From contig NC_018393.1 in assembly GCF_000208865.1 (NCBI RefSeq), forward strand, positions 3,242,714-3,306,713: DNA of 64,000 nucleotides, read 5' to 3'. The number at the start of each line of letters is the position of its first letter. Position 1 is the first letter of the stretch. Origin of the DNA: Neospora caninum Liverpool. Lineage: Eukaryota > Apicomplexa > Conoidasida > Eucoccidiorida > Sarcocystidae. Both the position numbers and the translations under genes were made by a program. Below, piece after piece: positions 1-11,732 of this stretch. Under the pieces are notes generated by a model. That model had not been told where the DNA came from. It saw only the letters and a list, made by a program, of their open reading frames with translations, and ran no database searches.

Positions 1-1101
1 AACTGTTCGTCAGGCTCCGCTGGCTTCACTCCGTGTCTTGTCAAGGGCCGCCTACGCGAATACGAGGGAAGACGATGCGACGAGAGGATGCAAGGGCACG
101 TTTCCCGGCCCTTCGGTCTCTAGCTTTTCAGTTTCCATTTTCCCCAAATTTCTCGAATGCAATGTCCTTAAGCTGCTACAGAACTATCGCGTGTCGGGGA
201 GTGCCAGAGGCCAGACGGGGCTGGTCCTCTCTCAACCTAAGCGTTTTCGGAAGTTTTCGAAGTAGTCAACTCTCAGTGAGCGGCTTACAATATTTCTAGC
301 CGTTGTCCCTCGATAAATCACGTCGGCACATGTGGCAACGAAATTCCAGACACAAATTCGGATGCAGAGTTTAATGTAGAGTTTGAGAGGGCACCAGGGG
401 GAGGCTCTATGGTCGCTGCGGTTCGGAAACGCACAAGGCTTACAAATCAAGAAAACGCACCTGTAGCGTTCCACAAGCAAAAAACTTATCAGCACGCGTT
501 GCCCGTCTAAACGGGCTCGCTTTTCATGGGCTGTCATATGCGTCTAACTTACACATATGCCAAACGGGCGTCTACCCCGGTTGAATACTGTACAGTGCTT
601 GACCAAGTGTAAGATGAAAGGTCCAGTGTTCCGTAGTGGGAGAACAACTCGGCTACCCATGTAGGCCAAGCGAGCACACAAGCGCATTTGTGCGTGAAAG
701 TGAGGTTTCGGGCCACTTTAACAGATGACAGTGTAGCGAGGAACCTGACTGCACGGCGAGTAGACTTACTGGACTGAACCAGTAAATCAACGATATTCAG
801 ACGTAGGATGCGGCGCAAGACCTGTCTTGGAGAAGACAGCCAATGGTGAGACAAAACCTGTTATACGTGCCAAGGGAGTCTTTCTACCGGTAGAGTTCCT
901 TCACCGGCCATAAAGGAAAAACCGGAACTGTGAGGAAGAAACAGGTGAGGAGGAAGTATTCGTGCGGCACCGAAGAAAGGGCCAGCTTCTTAGGCAACAA
1001 GTACTCGATATTCTTAGTTGTTCTTAAGCAAGTAACACGTATCCCGTTAGTTTTCGTGTTTGACATGGATGCAAGAAATCATGTAGCATTATCGCTTCTT
1101 G
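1..1101. other. spacer downstream of PEX7, no gene recognised
   Basis: I see only short open frames, mostly opened by GTG or TTG, with no family motif and no consistent splice pattern. The right part should hold the 3' UTR of the minus-strand PEX7 gene. Confidence 0.5.
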
Positions 1102-2454
1102 TTATTGCCTGGCACGTCGGCAGATCATGGGGGGGTACTGATGTTCATTTCCGAGTGGCGACCAAAGACATACGTGTCGGTCCCACGAGGCTGAAGCGAT
1201 AAGGTTAGGCTGGAAGAGAGACCAGTCAATGCCCATGACGAACTCGGCATGGTGGCCGAAGGCCTTTTCTTGGGTAATGGTACACTGCTCCTTCGAGAAA
1301 CTCGACCCACGATTGCACTGTGCCTCTGTTCTCTCTATAGACCCTTCCTGCAGATGACGTGAGAGGGATATAACTTTCACATTGGTGTCGTACGAAGCAG
1401 TTGCCAATACGTCACCTGAAAATGGACTGCATTTTAAGTCACGAACAGCGAGTTTGTGTAGCCTCGTTCTACTGATGAGTGGCCCTTTTGCCATGACACG
1501 CAAATCCCAGAGTCGGATACTACCGTCAGAGCCTCCAGTGAAAACCTCATTCTCGTTGTACTTCGACCAATCAAGACAGAGGGCCTCGCATCCCCCATGT
1601 GCTTCTAGATCACACACGAGTGTTCCGCGGCACCTTCCCAAGATGTCCTGATCTACAGCGGACGCAGCGCTATATGGTAGCGGGCAGTTCAGGTCGAAAA
1701 GACGCAGATGGCCGTCAGCACTGACGGATGCGACGACATTCCGTCTCCGGGGAGAGAATGTGGCTGCGTACACGCACTGTAAATGAGGTAGAGCGCATAC
1801 ACAAGCAAGGCGTGGAACATCCCATAGCATTGCGCTGCCATCCCATGAAGACGATAACAGAAGCTGGCGATCTAGAGTGGACCAGTCGACTCCACATACT
1901 TCAGCCCTGTGCCCGCGGAGCTCGACCGCGCCGCTAGTAGGCCAGTCGGAAGGCCCTGCGTTATTGCCACGTAGCCGCGTAAAATCTGGTTTCTCGCTAC
2001 GAAAATCCCACAGCCTTGTCACTCCATCTCCACACGCTGCTGCAATGATATGCTCATTGCTTTCGGACCATGCACAATCAGTTATTGCATCGCTTGTCCC
2101 AAAAGAGGCGAGTTCGTACTGTGCCGCAACAGCTGCTCCGGGGACGGTAAAAGTGTGCTGCCACGGTGGGTCTGTCTTCTGGTGGACTTCGGGCGACTGC
2201 GAAGAGGCAGCATTTGGAATCGAGAAAACGTGGAGACGTCCCCCACCGGCAATACCAAACAACTCCGCTGTCGCGACTGCGAGCAAGTCAGGACGGAAAG
2301 GAGAAAAACGGCATGTTTGGCAACACAGCGGCACCGGTATGACGCTTGCTCTCCCCTGTACGAAACCATCAAGCGACCGAAAACCGGGACGCGTATGCCA
2401 CCTTGTCATTGGTGGATGTACCTTGTCCAGCGCCATCCTCTGCATTTCGGCCAT
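1102..2454 (-). CDS. PEX7: PEX7, peroxisomal PTS2 receptor (WD40 protein)
   Basis: Single-exon WD40 beta-propeller of about 450 residues. Known role of the family: soluble receptor that binds N-terminal PTS2 signals in the cytosol and delivers cargo to the peroxisomal docking complex. The N-terminus carries the PEX7 hallmark (CRFSPFRPDLLAVATAE, then FGIAGGGRL), followed by CAWSESNEHIIAAACGDG; WD-type ends such as LWDFR, LWDVP and RLWDLR are spaced along the chain, and the last blade reads HHAEFVMGIDWS...SASWDRHVCLW, as in yeast and animal PEX7. It is longer than human PEX7 because of inserts after blade 1 and in the last third (a Ser/Glu/Gln-rich loop). I chose the ATG at 2454 because the open frame upstream of it begins only with a TTG. 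The gene is divergent from the doubtful plus-strand gene at 2696. Peroxisomes have been debated in apicomplexans, so the intact receptor is informative. Confidence 0.85.
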   Translation of the reverse strand: MAEMQRMALDKVHPPMTRWHTRPGFRSLDGFVQGRASVIPVPLCCQTCRFSPFRPDLLAVATAELFGIAGGGRLHVFSIPNAASSQSPEVHQKTDPPWQHTFTVPGAAVAAQYELASFGTSDAITDCAWSESNEHIIAAACGDGVTRLWDFRSEKPDFTRLRGNNAGPSDWPTSGAVELRGHRAEVCGVDWSTLDRQLLLSSSWDGSAMLWDVPRLACVCALPHLQCVYAATFSPRRRNVVASVSADGHLRLFDLNCPLPYSAASAVDQDILGRCRGTLVCDLEAHGGCEALCLDWSKYNENEVFTGGSDGSIRLWDLRVMAKGPLISRTRLHKLAVRDLKCSPFSGDVLATASYDTNVKVISLSRHLQEGSIERTEAQCNRGSSFSKEQCTITQEKAFGHHAEFVMGIDWSLFQPNLIASASWDRHVCLWSPLGNEHQYPPMICRRARQ

Positions 2455-2695
2455 TACAGAGGCGAGAGGGAAACGCCTCACGCCGCCTGGTTTGATCCGG
2501 ACGTACAAAAACGTTAACTGAAAACCAGCTAACGTAAAGTTGGGGAAGCGGGTGTGCGAGCCCAGTCACTCCAAAGCCCTTTAGCACCAAGCGATGATAC
2601 ACCCGAACAGCGACTTTTTGTACGATCCTAGTAGGCCAGGGCGAGGTAAAAAGTGGATGGGTTCATATGATACTCGTAAACGGTCTCATTGACAG

Positions 2696-2938
2696 ATGTG
2701 CAGGGGAGCAGGGTGCAGCGACGAGGAGAGAGCACAAAAAATGAAGCAACACGACCGGTTGCTTAGCATGAAAAAAAATCGTGATTCCGAGTCGAAAACT
2801 CCGAAGAGCTCGCGGGTTTCCCCTCACGGTAAAGATGTCGGCAATGCGAAACGAAAAAGCGTTAGCATGCTAAAAAAAATGACCCTCCCATTCCAGTTGG
2901 TTCCTGTCGACACGGAAGGGAAAAAATTCTTAGCCTAC
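2696..2938 (+). CDS. putative first exon of a small unknown gene
   Basis: An ATG-opened frame of 81 codons, very rich in Lys, Ser and Arg (KMKQHDRLLSMKKNRDSESK, then KRKSVSMLKKM), ends in a good donor (GTAAGA at 2939). A better start context (AAAAAATGAAG) lies at 2741. If spliced to an acceptor ending at 3000, the frame runs on as KTVVRALYDGQRQ for roughly 60 codons, but that intron would be only 62 bp. I recognise no family. It lies about 240 bp from the PEX7 start in the divergent direction, which fits a shared promoter region. It may not be a gene at all. Confidence 0.28.
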
Positions 2939-5768
2939 GTAAGACTGTGCCGTTGATTTATTTTTAACTCCGATCTGTCGCTAGGCCCATAACACGTTAG
3001 AAGACTGTTGTACGAGCACTTTATGACGGCCAACGGCAAGTGCCGCGAGTCGGTGGTCGATATTTTCTGCTTAGGACAGGTTGCCGGTTTGCAAAGGCAA
3101 CCAGGTTTCTGCAAAATCAATACCACAACATAAGCTGCTGGGTAGCAGCCATTCCTCCGATAACCTGCTGCGCTTTTTGGCCGCAAGAGTCCATCGGATG
3201 ACTTCAGTGGCACGGACTGAGAGGTCATAAAATCAGAAATGCACCGTTACTTCGCTGTACCAACTGTCGATCACCTTCAATTGCGCAAATTTCGGCAACT
3301 CAATGTTGCTTCAGCGTTTTCATTGACAGGGGAACAGTGTTTTCCTGTTTCGTCGAGAGACAGGCAACTGTGCAGGCTCCTGCGGTCTCGACCATTCTGC
3401 CGAGCAGTATTTATTTTGGACAGCGACCATGAGGCACGTTCGCCACGCCAGCCGCACACCTCTCGCTCACGCGATGTGTTTCTCTCCTGAGAGTCGGTTG
3501 TTTGATGTCGAAACGCTCTCTCATCGCTTGTGAACTGGAGTCATATTCAGTATCCTAGGTACTATAATGTCTCTCTTTGTTCGATTTGTGTTATACAGTT
3601 CTGGATCGCGTATCATTTGTACAGAGACAATATCTACTTATAATGTGATAATAACAATACATGGTCTAGCTAAGACGATACGTATTACGTGTAAGCAGGC
3701 AGCAGTCTTTTCGGAACTTCGTCCGGCCAGCGGTACGTTGAGAGACTGGAGAAGGGTTTAGGTGGAGCAGCGAACTAATCATCACAAGCGTACTGGAAAC
3801 ACTTTTGCTTTGTGCTTGCCCGGCCAATCTCACGAAGACTAGGTCCGTGTGGTTCACTTTGACTCTCATCACCCACGCCGACTGGAACGACCGACTCAGC
3901 GGTACGAGAGGTGTCGCCAGAGAGACAAATGAAAACAGAAATACTTAACGCATCGACTACGCAAGTTTGCCCCCCCACAAATCGCGGGGCTGGCAGAAAA
4001 GAAACGTGGCTGCAGGGGAGGTGACGGCTCGCACGCTAACTGCTTGGAACAAGCTATTGGATTTATCGGGTCGCCAGGTAGACACAAAAACGCTGTCATG
4101 AATGCCAATAATACTGAGCGGAAATATTGGCTGCGATATCTTGGTTTTATCCTCCATCTGAGTACCAACCGCGCTTAAAGTGCCTTGTCTCCTCAGATGT
4201 CCTGATGGATGCTAAACGTCTATCATACTTAATCTTCTGACAAGCGGCTGTTGCTGAAATGGAACTTTTCACTTCCAGATAACTCCATACCAGTCAACCG
4301 GTTCGTAAAATAACCATATCGTAAGCCTGAATGGTATTTCTTTGAAAAAACTGCCATAGGCTTTCGGCAACAGTGAGACACTGGCATGGATGAGCCCTGC
4401 TCGGAGCTCCCAGTAACCGGTCTTCGCTCCGATGTGATTGTGTGCGCGCGGATATACGCAACTTTTATAGTAGTTACTGGGAGCAGTATACGCTGAAAGG
4501 CCACGCCACTGGCCCGAAAACTGAGTACCCGTTCATATACACGCCTTCTTCTTCCTGTGGTGCCCTATTTTATTCTAGGCGACAAACATCCAAAACTCTT
4601 GCAACCCTTTAGAAATACCGAGACAGTTGGGGGGGGGGGGTCGAGGTGCCGTGCTTGCCAGTGCTTCTGTGCTTGCACCGCCCTCACCATGTGCGAATAT
4701 CGGTAGTTGCGCTGAACGCTGAACGCGATGTTGCTCCTGTAGCTGCATAGAGCCCTGTCTAGTGATACTGTGCTACTACGTACACCGATGTCGGTTAAGC
4801 TACTCCATCTGGAACACGAAATCCCCGAGTGCATCAGCCGAGGGGCATGCAAGCTTGCATAGTCAGAGTTTTCAGCGAACTCTGTCACGCTCACCCAAAG
4901 GACTGTCTTTGTCACTAGCTATTTCACTCCCCTTGGGAGTCCGGGACGTGCCGTTCGTCTGTAGACACGTAGAGACCATTTGTCCATCTGAAACGAGTAC
5001 GGCGACATACGTTTGATGAAGTTAAGGCGCCTGAAAACTTTCTTCGTATTCGACTCCACACTATGCCCTGTCTTTCCCGAGTCTCTGTGTGGCTCTGTTC
5101 TTGCCCGTCTCAGCGCAACCAGTGAGCAGCTCCTAGCAGTTCTCTACTGCGGCGCAGGCTGCATGCACCTACGACTCCTCACCGGAGTCCCTGACACGAG
5201 TGGCGACAGGCACGCGGACGGTCTTGTTGAGCAGTGTCGTTCGTTCCATGAAAACGGATGGCTTTTCAACAGAGACGAGGAGCTTTCTCACAATAGATAA
5301 AGAGTCGTCCTGTCTTTCACCTTACTGCCAGCATTGCCGGCGAACTCGGGAGCAAGGAGGCGCCACTAGGTTCTGCCATCCTAGCGGTGTATATGGCTGG
5401 TTGAGACTCCAAAAACACCGGAAAATCTATAGGTGTGCGGCCCCGTTCTGGCGGTGCAATGACACCTTTTAAGCTCCTTGTTGAGAACATTTAGATGCTC
5501 TTGGAGACAGAGCTTGGCGAACCTGAATCCGGGGGCCACGCTTTCATGTTTTGTGTGCCGACCACTGTCTGGAGGGAGTCCTCGAGTGTGCAGCGGTTCT
5601 CGCTCTACCCAGCCGCCGTGGCAGGTGTGTTGATCCTTGCTGGAGGCGACCGCGCCAAACGAATTCGGCAACAGTTTTCCCAACAGACACGGACGCGTTT
5701 CCGCCGACTGAGAGGCCGTAAACTTGTTGTGCGTCTCGGTCACCATCCGGTGCTTTTTTTCTGACCCT
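2939..5768. other. spacer with no convincing gene
   Basis: Many short frames on both strands, none with a domain or a coherent exon series. It contains a run of 12 G at 4629-4640. The last few hundred bases before 5769 are probably the 5' leader and promoter of the protease gene. Confidence 0.4.
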
Positions 5769-8700
5769 ATGGACACACGCATCATGTCTCCGTCGTCGCG
5801 GTTCCGGAATCTTGTCAACACTCAGGCCTCTTCCCACGAAGTGGGGAAGAGATCCTCCTTGTACGCTTCGCTGCTTGACTCTCCCCCAGTTTCCTTTCTT
5901 CCGGGCGGCTCAGCTGTCGCGGAACGGGATGTCGAGGACGAGTCGTGGCAGGATCCTGCTGGCTCTTTTTCTCGCGGCGCCAAGACCATCGACAGAGCGT
6001 GTGCGTTTACCCGACTTCGCGAATTCACGTCTCTGAGAGATCCGCTCGGATTTTTCAACCATGCGAAGAAACGGCACGGACAAGGCAAGGCCGGAGGCCG
6101 GTTGCCCTCCGTGCTCTGCATCACTGCACTCTGTGGCATCGTGTGTCTGTGTGTGTACGGTGCGGTGCGGCTTGCACACACTGATGCCGACGTCTTGCCG
6201 TTCGCGGTGAACCCAAGCAGTAGCTCTGTGAGGGGAGAGCCAGCAGCTCTGAAAGTCGCTACCCTGTCTTCTGAACGCCACGTGGCCGACGCGACACGGA
6301 CGGACAGAACAGACACGATCTTTTCGACCGGTGGTGATACAAACGGGAATCTCGTGGGACAGGACTTGGACGCTTCGCTCGCAGCCCCGGTCTTCCGTGA
6401 AGGTATTATTTCTGCTTTTGGACGCTTGCCGTGCTCATTTCTTTTAGGAGAGAGTCCACGATAACGGTGTTCTACCGGTGATACGATCCTTTTCTGGGCT
6501 TATCTCTTTCCTCGGATCTGATCCTTGAGATCGAGGTAACCGGTTTGAGTTGCTGCTGTGTCGACCTTTTTTTCTTGGGCGGTGAAGGTCGTGAGAGATT
6601 TCTTTTGTTCTTTTGTTCAACACCCGGGGTGGTCAAGTCTCGTCCTGTTTACTCTTCACAACTGTTCGCCGGTTGGTCCTGCTGGCTCTTCACGGGAAAG
6701 TGGAAATGCGCCGTTCTCCGTTGTCCGTTCCGTTCAGGAGTGATGGTGATGCCTCTGCGCAAAATGAAATCGTTGCGCCAGATTGGCTGGGAGAGAAACA
6801 GCATCACCGTTCCAGATTTGCAAGCGCATCTTGTTGCCTCTCTGCGTCAGCAAGAAGGCCTTTCCAAACGTGACGGGAACTTCTCGGGGCCTTCCGATGG
6901 AGACGACATCAGCATTCATGACTACATGAATGCACAGTACTACACGGAAATTTATGTGGGGTAAGCTATACAGATGCCTGGTGCACTTGCGCGTTGAAAA
7001 CCAGGCACTGGCGCGCAAGAGTTGACAAAACACAACAGATGCGCTTCCCAAGATAGATACTCGTGGTTCCCAGAGCAACCTCGGAGCCTCTCGGGGCAAA
7101 CGCGCTACACCTTTCTCTCCCTCCACTCCGTAGCCCTCTTCCTACTTCGTCGGCCGCATTCGTGTGGACAGGCACTCCTCGGCGGCGGGCTCCGGTAGCG
7201 TATCTTTGCGTGCACTGTACCAACCATCGAGCAGATATGCGCGTAAGGTTGCGGATTTTTTCAGATGTGCACGTAAGGTTGCGGAATAGTGTAGCGTACA
7301 CCTTGTTGGAGTGCCCTCCGTAGCGTTTTCTACGGATGTAGGTGTTTGTGTAGCTTTGTGTCTACATAAGGGTGGAAAACCGCCCTGTCGGCGCGTGGCC
7401 GCGTCGATTCGCACATCGATTTGGAGTCTGTTTGGGCCTGGCCGACAACGCCACGAGGTCGGACAAGAAGGAATACGCCACGCTCATGGCGTCCTCGCGT
7501 CACTGTGGACGGACGAGCCGAGCGCTTTGTGCGGAACCCGTACTCGTGGAATGCTATTTCCACTGGCACTGGTTTTTCAGGTCTCCGGGCCAGAAGGTGC
7601 GCGTCGTCGTCGACACAGGCAGCAGCGATCTGTGGGTCTGCAGTGCGTCTTGTGGGATGCTGTGCATGCTGCACAAGACCTACAACCACGGGAAATCGGA
7701 AACTTACCAAGAAGACGGGACGCCGTACCACGTTGAGGTAACCACTCGCCTTTCACCCCGTCCCTCCCAGACGGTCCTGTTCGTCGACGTGTCTCCAGAT
7801 GTTTCTTTTCGTCACGCGTGGTGACTGGTGACCGTGCGCGCAAGCGTGGGTTGGCCGAGGTCCGTTTCCTCTCTCTTTTGGGGACTGAATGTGGTGCAGC
7901 AGAGCACACATCTAGCCGATCGCGTGTTTCGAGAACCAGTGAGGCGCGAGAGAGAGGAGTGTGGGGATCCCCGTAGTGGTCTCTATAGGAGTCGCGCGGC
8001 TTTCGCTTTTGCCGCGTGGTCCCCTGGTCTCCTTTCGTCCAAAGACGGTAGAACAAAGTGCACACGTTGGCGGACGTCGTGCGGGCGCAACACGTGCGGG
8101 GCCTTCCGGCTGTGTTCGCAGTATGCATCGGGCCCCGTTGGAGGCTTCCTCTCTGTCGACGACGTCGCGCTGGCGTCCCTCCGAGCAGCAAAGTTTCTGC
8201 TAGCCGAGGCTGTTGACCTGAAGGGTCTGGGCACAGCCTTCTTCTTCGGGAAATTCGACGGCATCCTGGGTAGGCTATTGAACGCATCCGAATTTTCTGG
8301 TAGGCTATTGAACGCATCCGAATTTTCTACGGCCCCAAAGGCTGCTTGCGTTTGCCCGTTCCGCTGAGATCGGAGGGCTGTGTTCTTTCTTCTCCACGCT
8401 TCTCTGGCAGCACGAACAACCCAAGCTGGGGGTCGCCTTTCAAGCCCAAGAGAATTTGTCCATGCGACGTGGCGGGATTTCTCGTAGAACGGGCCAGGCG
8501 CCATGGTGAAGGCTTTTCTTTCGTGGCGTATCCACACTTGGTAAAACTCGGGATGCGTCAGTGGATGGCTAGGCGCACGGACCTGTGGGCGACTCGCGGC
8601 TGTTCCCCTGCTCGGTTCACTTTCACGTGTGTGTCCTCCGTTTCTCGCGTGCGCGCACAGGAAGAAACCGCCCGATTTGCGCTGGCAGATAACCGCTTCG

Positions 8701-11143
8701 GTTCTGAACGTGTGCCTACGTTTCTCTCAGGAATGGGCTTTCCCGCGTTGGCCACGAACGGCCTGAAGCCGTTTATGCAGGTGGCGGTCGAGCAGAATGT
8801 TGTTAAAAACTGGATCTTCGCCTTTTATCTCGGTGAGTCCTGCGGTGTCTTGTCGATGGCGACGCACGCGCGTAGGCAGCCTGGACGGCAAACCGCCAGT
8901 GCGCTGCACTCTTCCGTCCGGCGTGTCCGTGCGGACAAAAATCCTGGGCGGGACGGTTGCTGCCTCTGGCGACTCTTGAGCGGAAGGTTTCCCGCCCTGC
9001 CTTTTCGCTCTCCAGAGACCACCTGCAGTTCCGAGTCTTTAGCACGACGTGCTTTTGTACCTATATCCACGAACGAGCGGAAGGGAAAATCCGCTCGACG
9101 TCGCAGCGCGCCGTTTCGGCGACAACGCGACTCACAGGCGTGGGGGAATCCTGCCTGGCCATCGGGCTTTGCGAGGCGGAGAGACGCTTTTTCTGTGCGC
9201 GTGCACAAGACCTCACGCTGCATGCAGCCACGCGTTTGCACTTTCGACGAGAACACGGGTGTTCACGTGCGCGTGCCTGTCGCACATTTCTGCCCTCGCC
9301 TCGCGTGGTCTTTTCAGGTTCGGCGAACGGCGTGGACGGAGAGCTGGCCATTGGCGGAGTCGACGAAGAGCGCTTCATCGGCGACATCAACTTCTCCAAG
9401 GTTGTCGATTCGCGTTACTGGATGATCGACACAAAGGGCCTGAAGAGTAACGGAGACCTTGTTGCGCCGACCACGAAGGTTAGGCCCTCCGCCGGATTCC
9501 TCTGTCGGTCCGGAGACTCAACCGGAACCTTGGGGGCTGCGTTGCTGTCGTTGGAGCGGCCTCGCTGAAGGGAGCCTCAGAGCTCGACGGTTCCTCTTCC
9601 GAAGTATCCTGTTTTGCAGCTGATGCTTAACGCCTTTTTAGCAGATAGGATGACACACGCACGTCGAAACAAGGTGCTTCAAAAGGAAAGGTTTGCGCCC
9701 TGTAGACCTTCTTTCTGCTCTACCCAAGAAACCCAGACCTGCGGCGCGAGCAGTGGCCGCGGGGGCTCTGGCAGCGTGAAAGCGCAGAAACCCAAGACAC
9801 GAACCGAGGCCGAGAGGCGGGGACGAAAGAAGCTCTGTGGGAAGAGAGCCGAAGAACGTGAGGAGACACACGAGTCGACTCCGGTTGACGCCCGCTGCCG
9901 AGGTTGGCATGTGGGGACCCAGCGCAAGCGGCGCCTGTGTGTGTCCTGTGCAGATGATCATCGACAGCGGCACTTCTCTGATTGCAGGCCCTCTGGACGA
10001 AGTGAAGCGCATCGCCAACATGATGGGAGCTTTCGCGGTTCCCCTGATGCCCGAGGGTAAGTTCCTTTCTGACCACTGTGTCGACGTGTGTTTCCGCTTG
10101 CGTGTCCATACAGCCAAAAAACAGTCACTCAGGCGCCGCCGCCTCTTCCTCGCTCCGCCAGCTTTTCGCCGGGACGCGACACGGCTCTGTTCAAGGCATT
10201 TAAGTCTTTGGGCGAAGCTGTTTCGAGAACCGCCCCAGGGCGCTCCCCCGTACACCCCAGATTTTATCTCCAGAAAAAAGCCGAAACCAAGCGGCGTGTA
10301 GAAGGAAAGGACTCCGGTGTCGGGGCTGTCGCGTAATCTTATGCGGTTGTCCCAGTCGTTTTTTGTTGCAGGCACGTTCTTCATTTCATGCGATAAGGAA
10401 AAAGTCCTCCGAGATCTGCAGCTCGAGGTCGAGGGGCAAGACTACCCCATAAAAATCAAGGATCTCCTCATTCCCGTAAGTCCAGCGTCTGCATCTAGTT
10501 CTCGACTCACGCACGCTCAGAGCACCGCTGCGCCGAGGCAAGGGCGGGAATTCGCGTCCACAGACAGGTCTCCCGGGTAGTTCAGGGTAGAAGCCAGGTG
10601 GAGAACCAGCCAGACGCGTGACCGTCTCCCTTTTCTCGGCTTTCCGCTTCGTTCAAAAAATCGGAAAGCTGCCCCTCAGCATCGCTGCTGCGTTTTCGTT
10701 TCCTGGCACCAGCAGGGGACGCCTGCCTCGTGACGTGTGTGCGAGAAGCGAGTGTCCGACCTGCGAACGTCGCTGTTTCTTGTGGAGAGGCGTGCGGGGA
10801 CGCGTGAGAAAGACGCAGATAGGGGGCGTGAACTTCGAGATCTTTCTTGCGGCAGACCAAGTCTGGGTCTGACGTGCGGTGGTCCGATGGTGTCCTGCCG
10901 TTTGTCCAGGTTAGCACGGCCCCGGGAGCGCCTTGCCTCTTTGGAATGATGGGGCTGAAAGCCTTGGAGGGCGATGCCTCGACACCCAAAGGCGTCAAGG
11001 GATTCCCGACCCCTCGACTGCTTGCCTCAGAAAAGGGACCGATTGGCCGTACTTGGATCTTGGGAGACCTTTTCATGCGCAACGTGTACACAGTGTTCGA
11101 CTACGACAACAAACAGATTGGGTTTGCGAGACTCAGGAACTGA
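5769..11143 (+). CDS. ASP1: ASP1-like membrane aspartyl protease (plasmepsin family)
   Basis: Nine exons: 5769-6402, 6738-6960, 7581-7737, 8122-8269, 8731-8832, 9318-9478, 9954-10056, 10372-10475, 10910-11143; 621 residues. It is a pepsin-family (A1) endopeptidase. Residues about 112-134 form one hydrophobic segment without a cleavable signal, so a type II membrane precursor with a long prosegment is expected. Catalytic motifs are DTGSSDLWV (Asp297) and DSGTSLIAG (Asp479); the flap Tyr lies in EYASGPVGGF; FDGILGMGF, then WILGDLFMRNVYTVFDYDN, close the fold as in plasmepsins I-IV. Two Cys follow the first active site (CSASCGMLC). In T. gondii the best match is ASP1, reported at the nascent inner membrane complex and dispensable in tachyzoites; this paralogue assignment is from memory. 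Donor and acceptor phases agree at every junction. The donor of exon 4 is duplicated (see repeat at 8269). Confidence 0.88.
7232..7291 (+). repeat. imperfect 30-bp tandem pair in ASP1-like intron 2
   Basis: Two diverged copies of a 30-bp unit share the core CGTAAGGTTGCGGA (7242 and 7272). Each core contains a donor-like GTAAGG. Confidence 0.7.
8269..8328 (+). repeat. perfect 30-bp tandem duplication covering a splice donor
   Basis: Bases 8269-8298 are repeated exactly at 8299-8328. The unit begins with the last exon base and the GTAGGC donor of exon 4 of the ASP1-like gene, so the intron carries two equivalent donors 30 bp apart. Use of the second would add ten in-frame codons (GRLLNASEFS) with no stop. 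Confidence 0.95.
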
Positions 11144-11693
11144 AGGCAGTCAGACGCTCTCTCGTAGCTGTGTGCCAGGAAAATCCGAAGGAAGGTGAAA
11201 CCTGTCGACAGTGTCGACAGGGGGATACGCCTTTCGCGGGCTGGTCTGACGCACAGGCAGTCCAAAGAAATCCTCGGGGGTGAAAGACGGCGTGGTGGGT
11301 TCCCCCCCATAAGTTACTCTGTCCGGAGAGTTGAACGCCGACACAGGTAGAGGCGGGTTTTGAAGACTGTCGGTTGCGAAGAATCGCCGCCATGCAGCCA
11401 ACCTGGAAACGCATTTCCGCTGCTGTATGCACTTATACCCCTAGAGAATTTCACCAGCAGGTGTGCGTCCTGGTTATCCAGGATTGCTCACAGAAAAACC
11501 TGGGGTTCACTACACTACACTGGATGGCTTCTTCTACAGTTTGTGTGGACGCTGAAGGTGTGCCGGTTCATCCGCGCGTATGGAGCTTCTCTCTTCTTCA
11601 CGACCCATTTCCCAAAACCGAACAGATGCACAGCCTGGACGCGTTTTGGGAACTGTCCGCAAAGTGCGTTGGCCCCCTTGCGCACGGATCTAC

Positions 11694-11694
11694 A

Positions 11695-11731
<37 letters not shown>

Positions 11732-11732
11732 G
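11694..11732 (+). repeat. (TC)n-(TA)n microsatellite
   Basis: A run of TC dinucleotides passes directly into a run of TA dinucleotides, about 39 bp in all. Confidence 0.9.
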
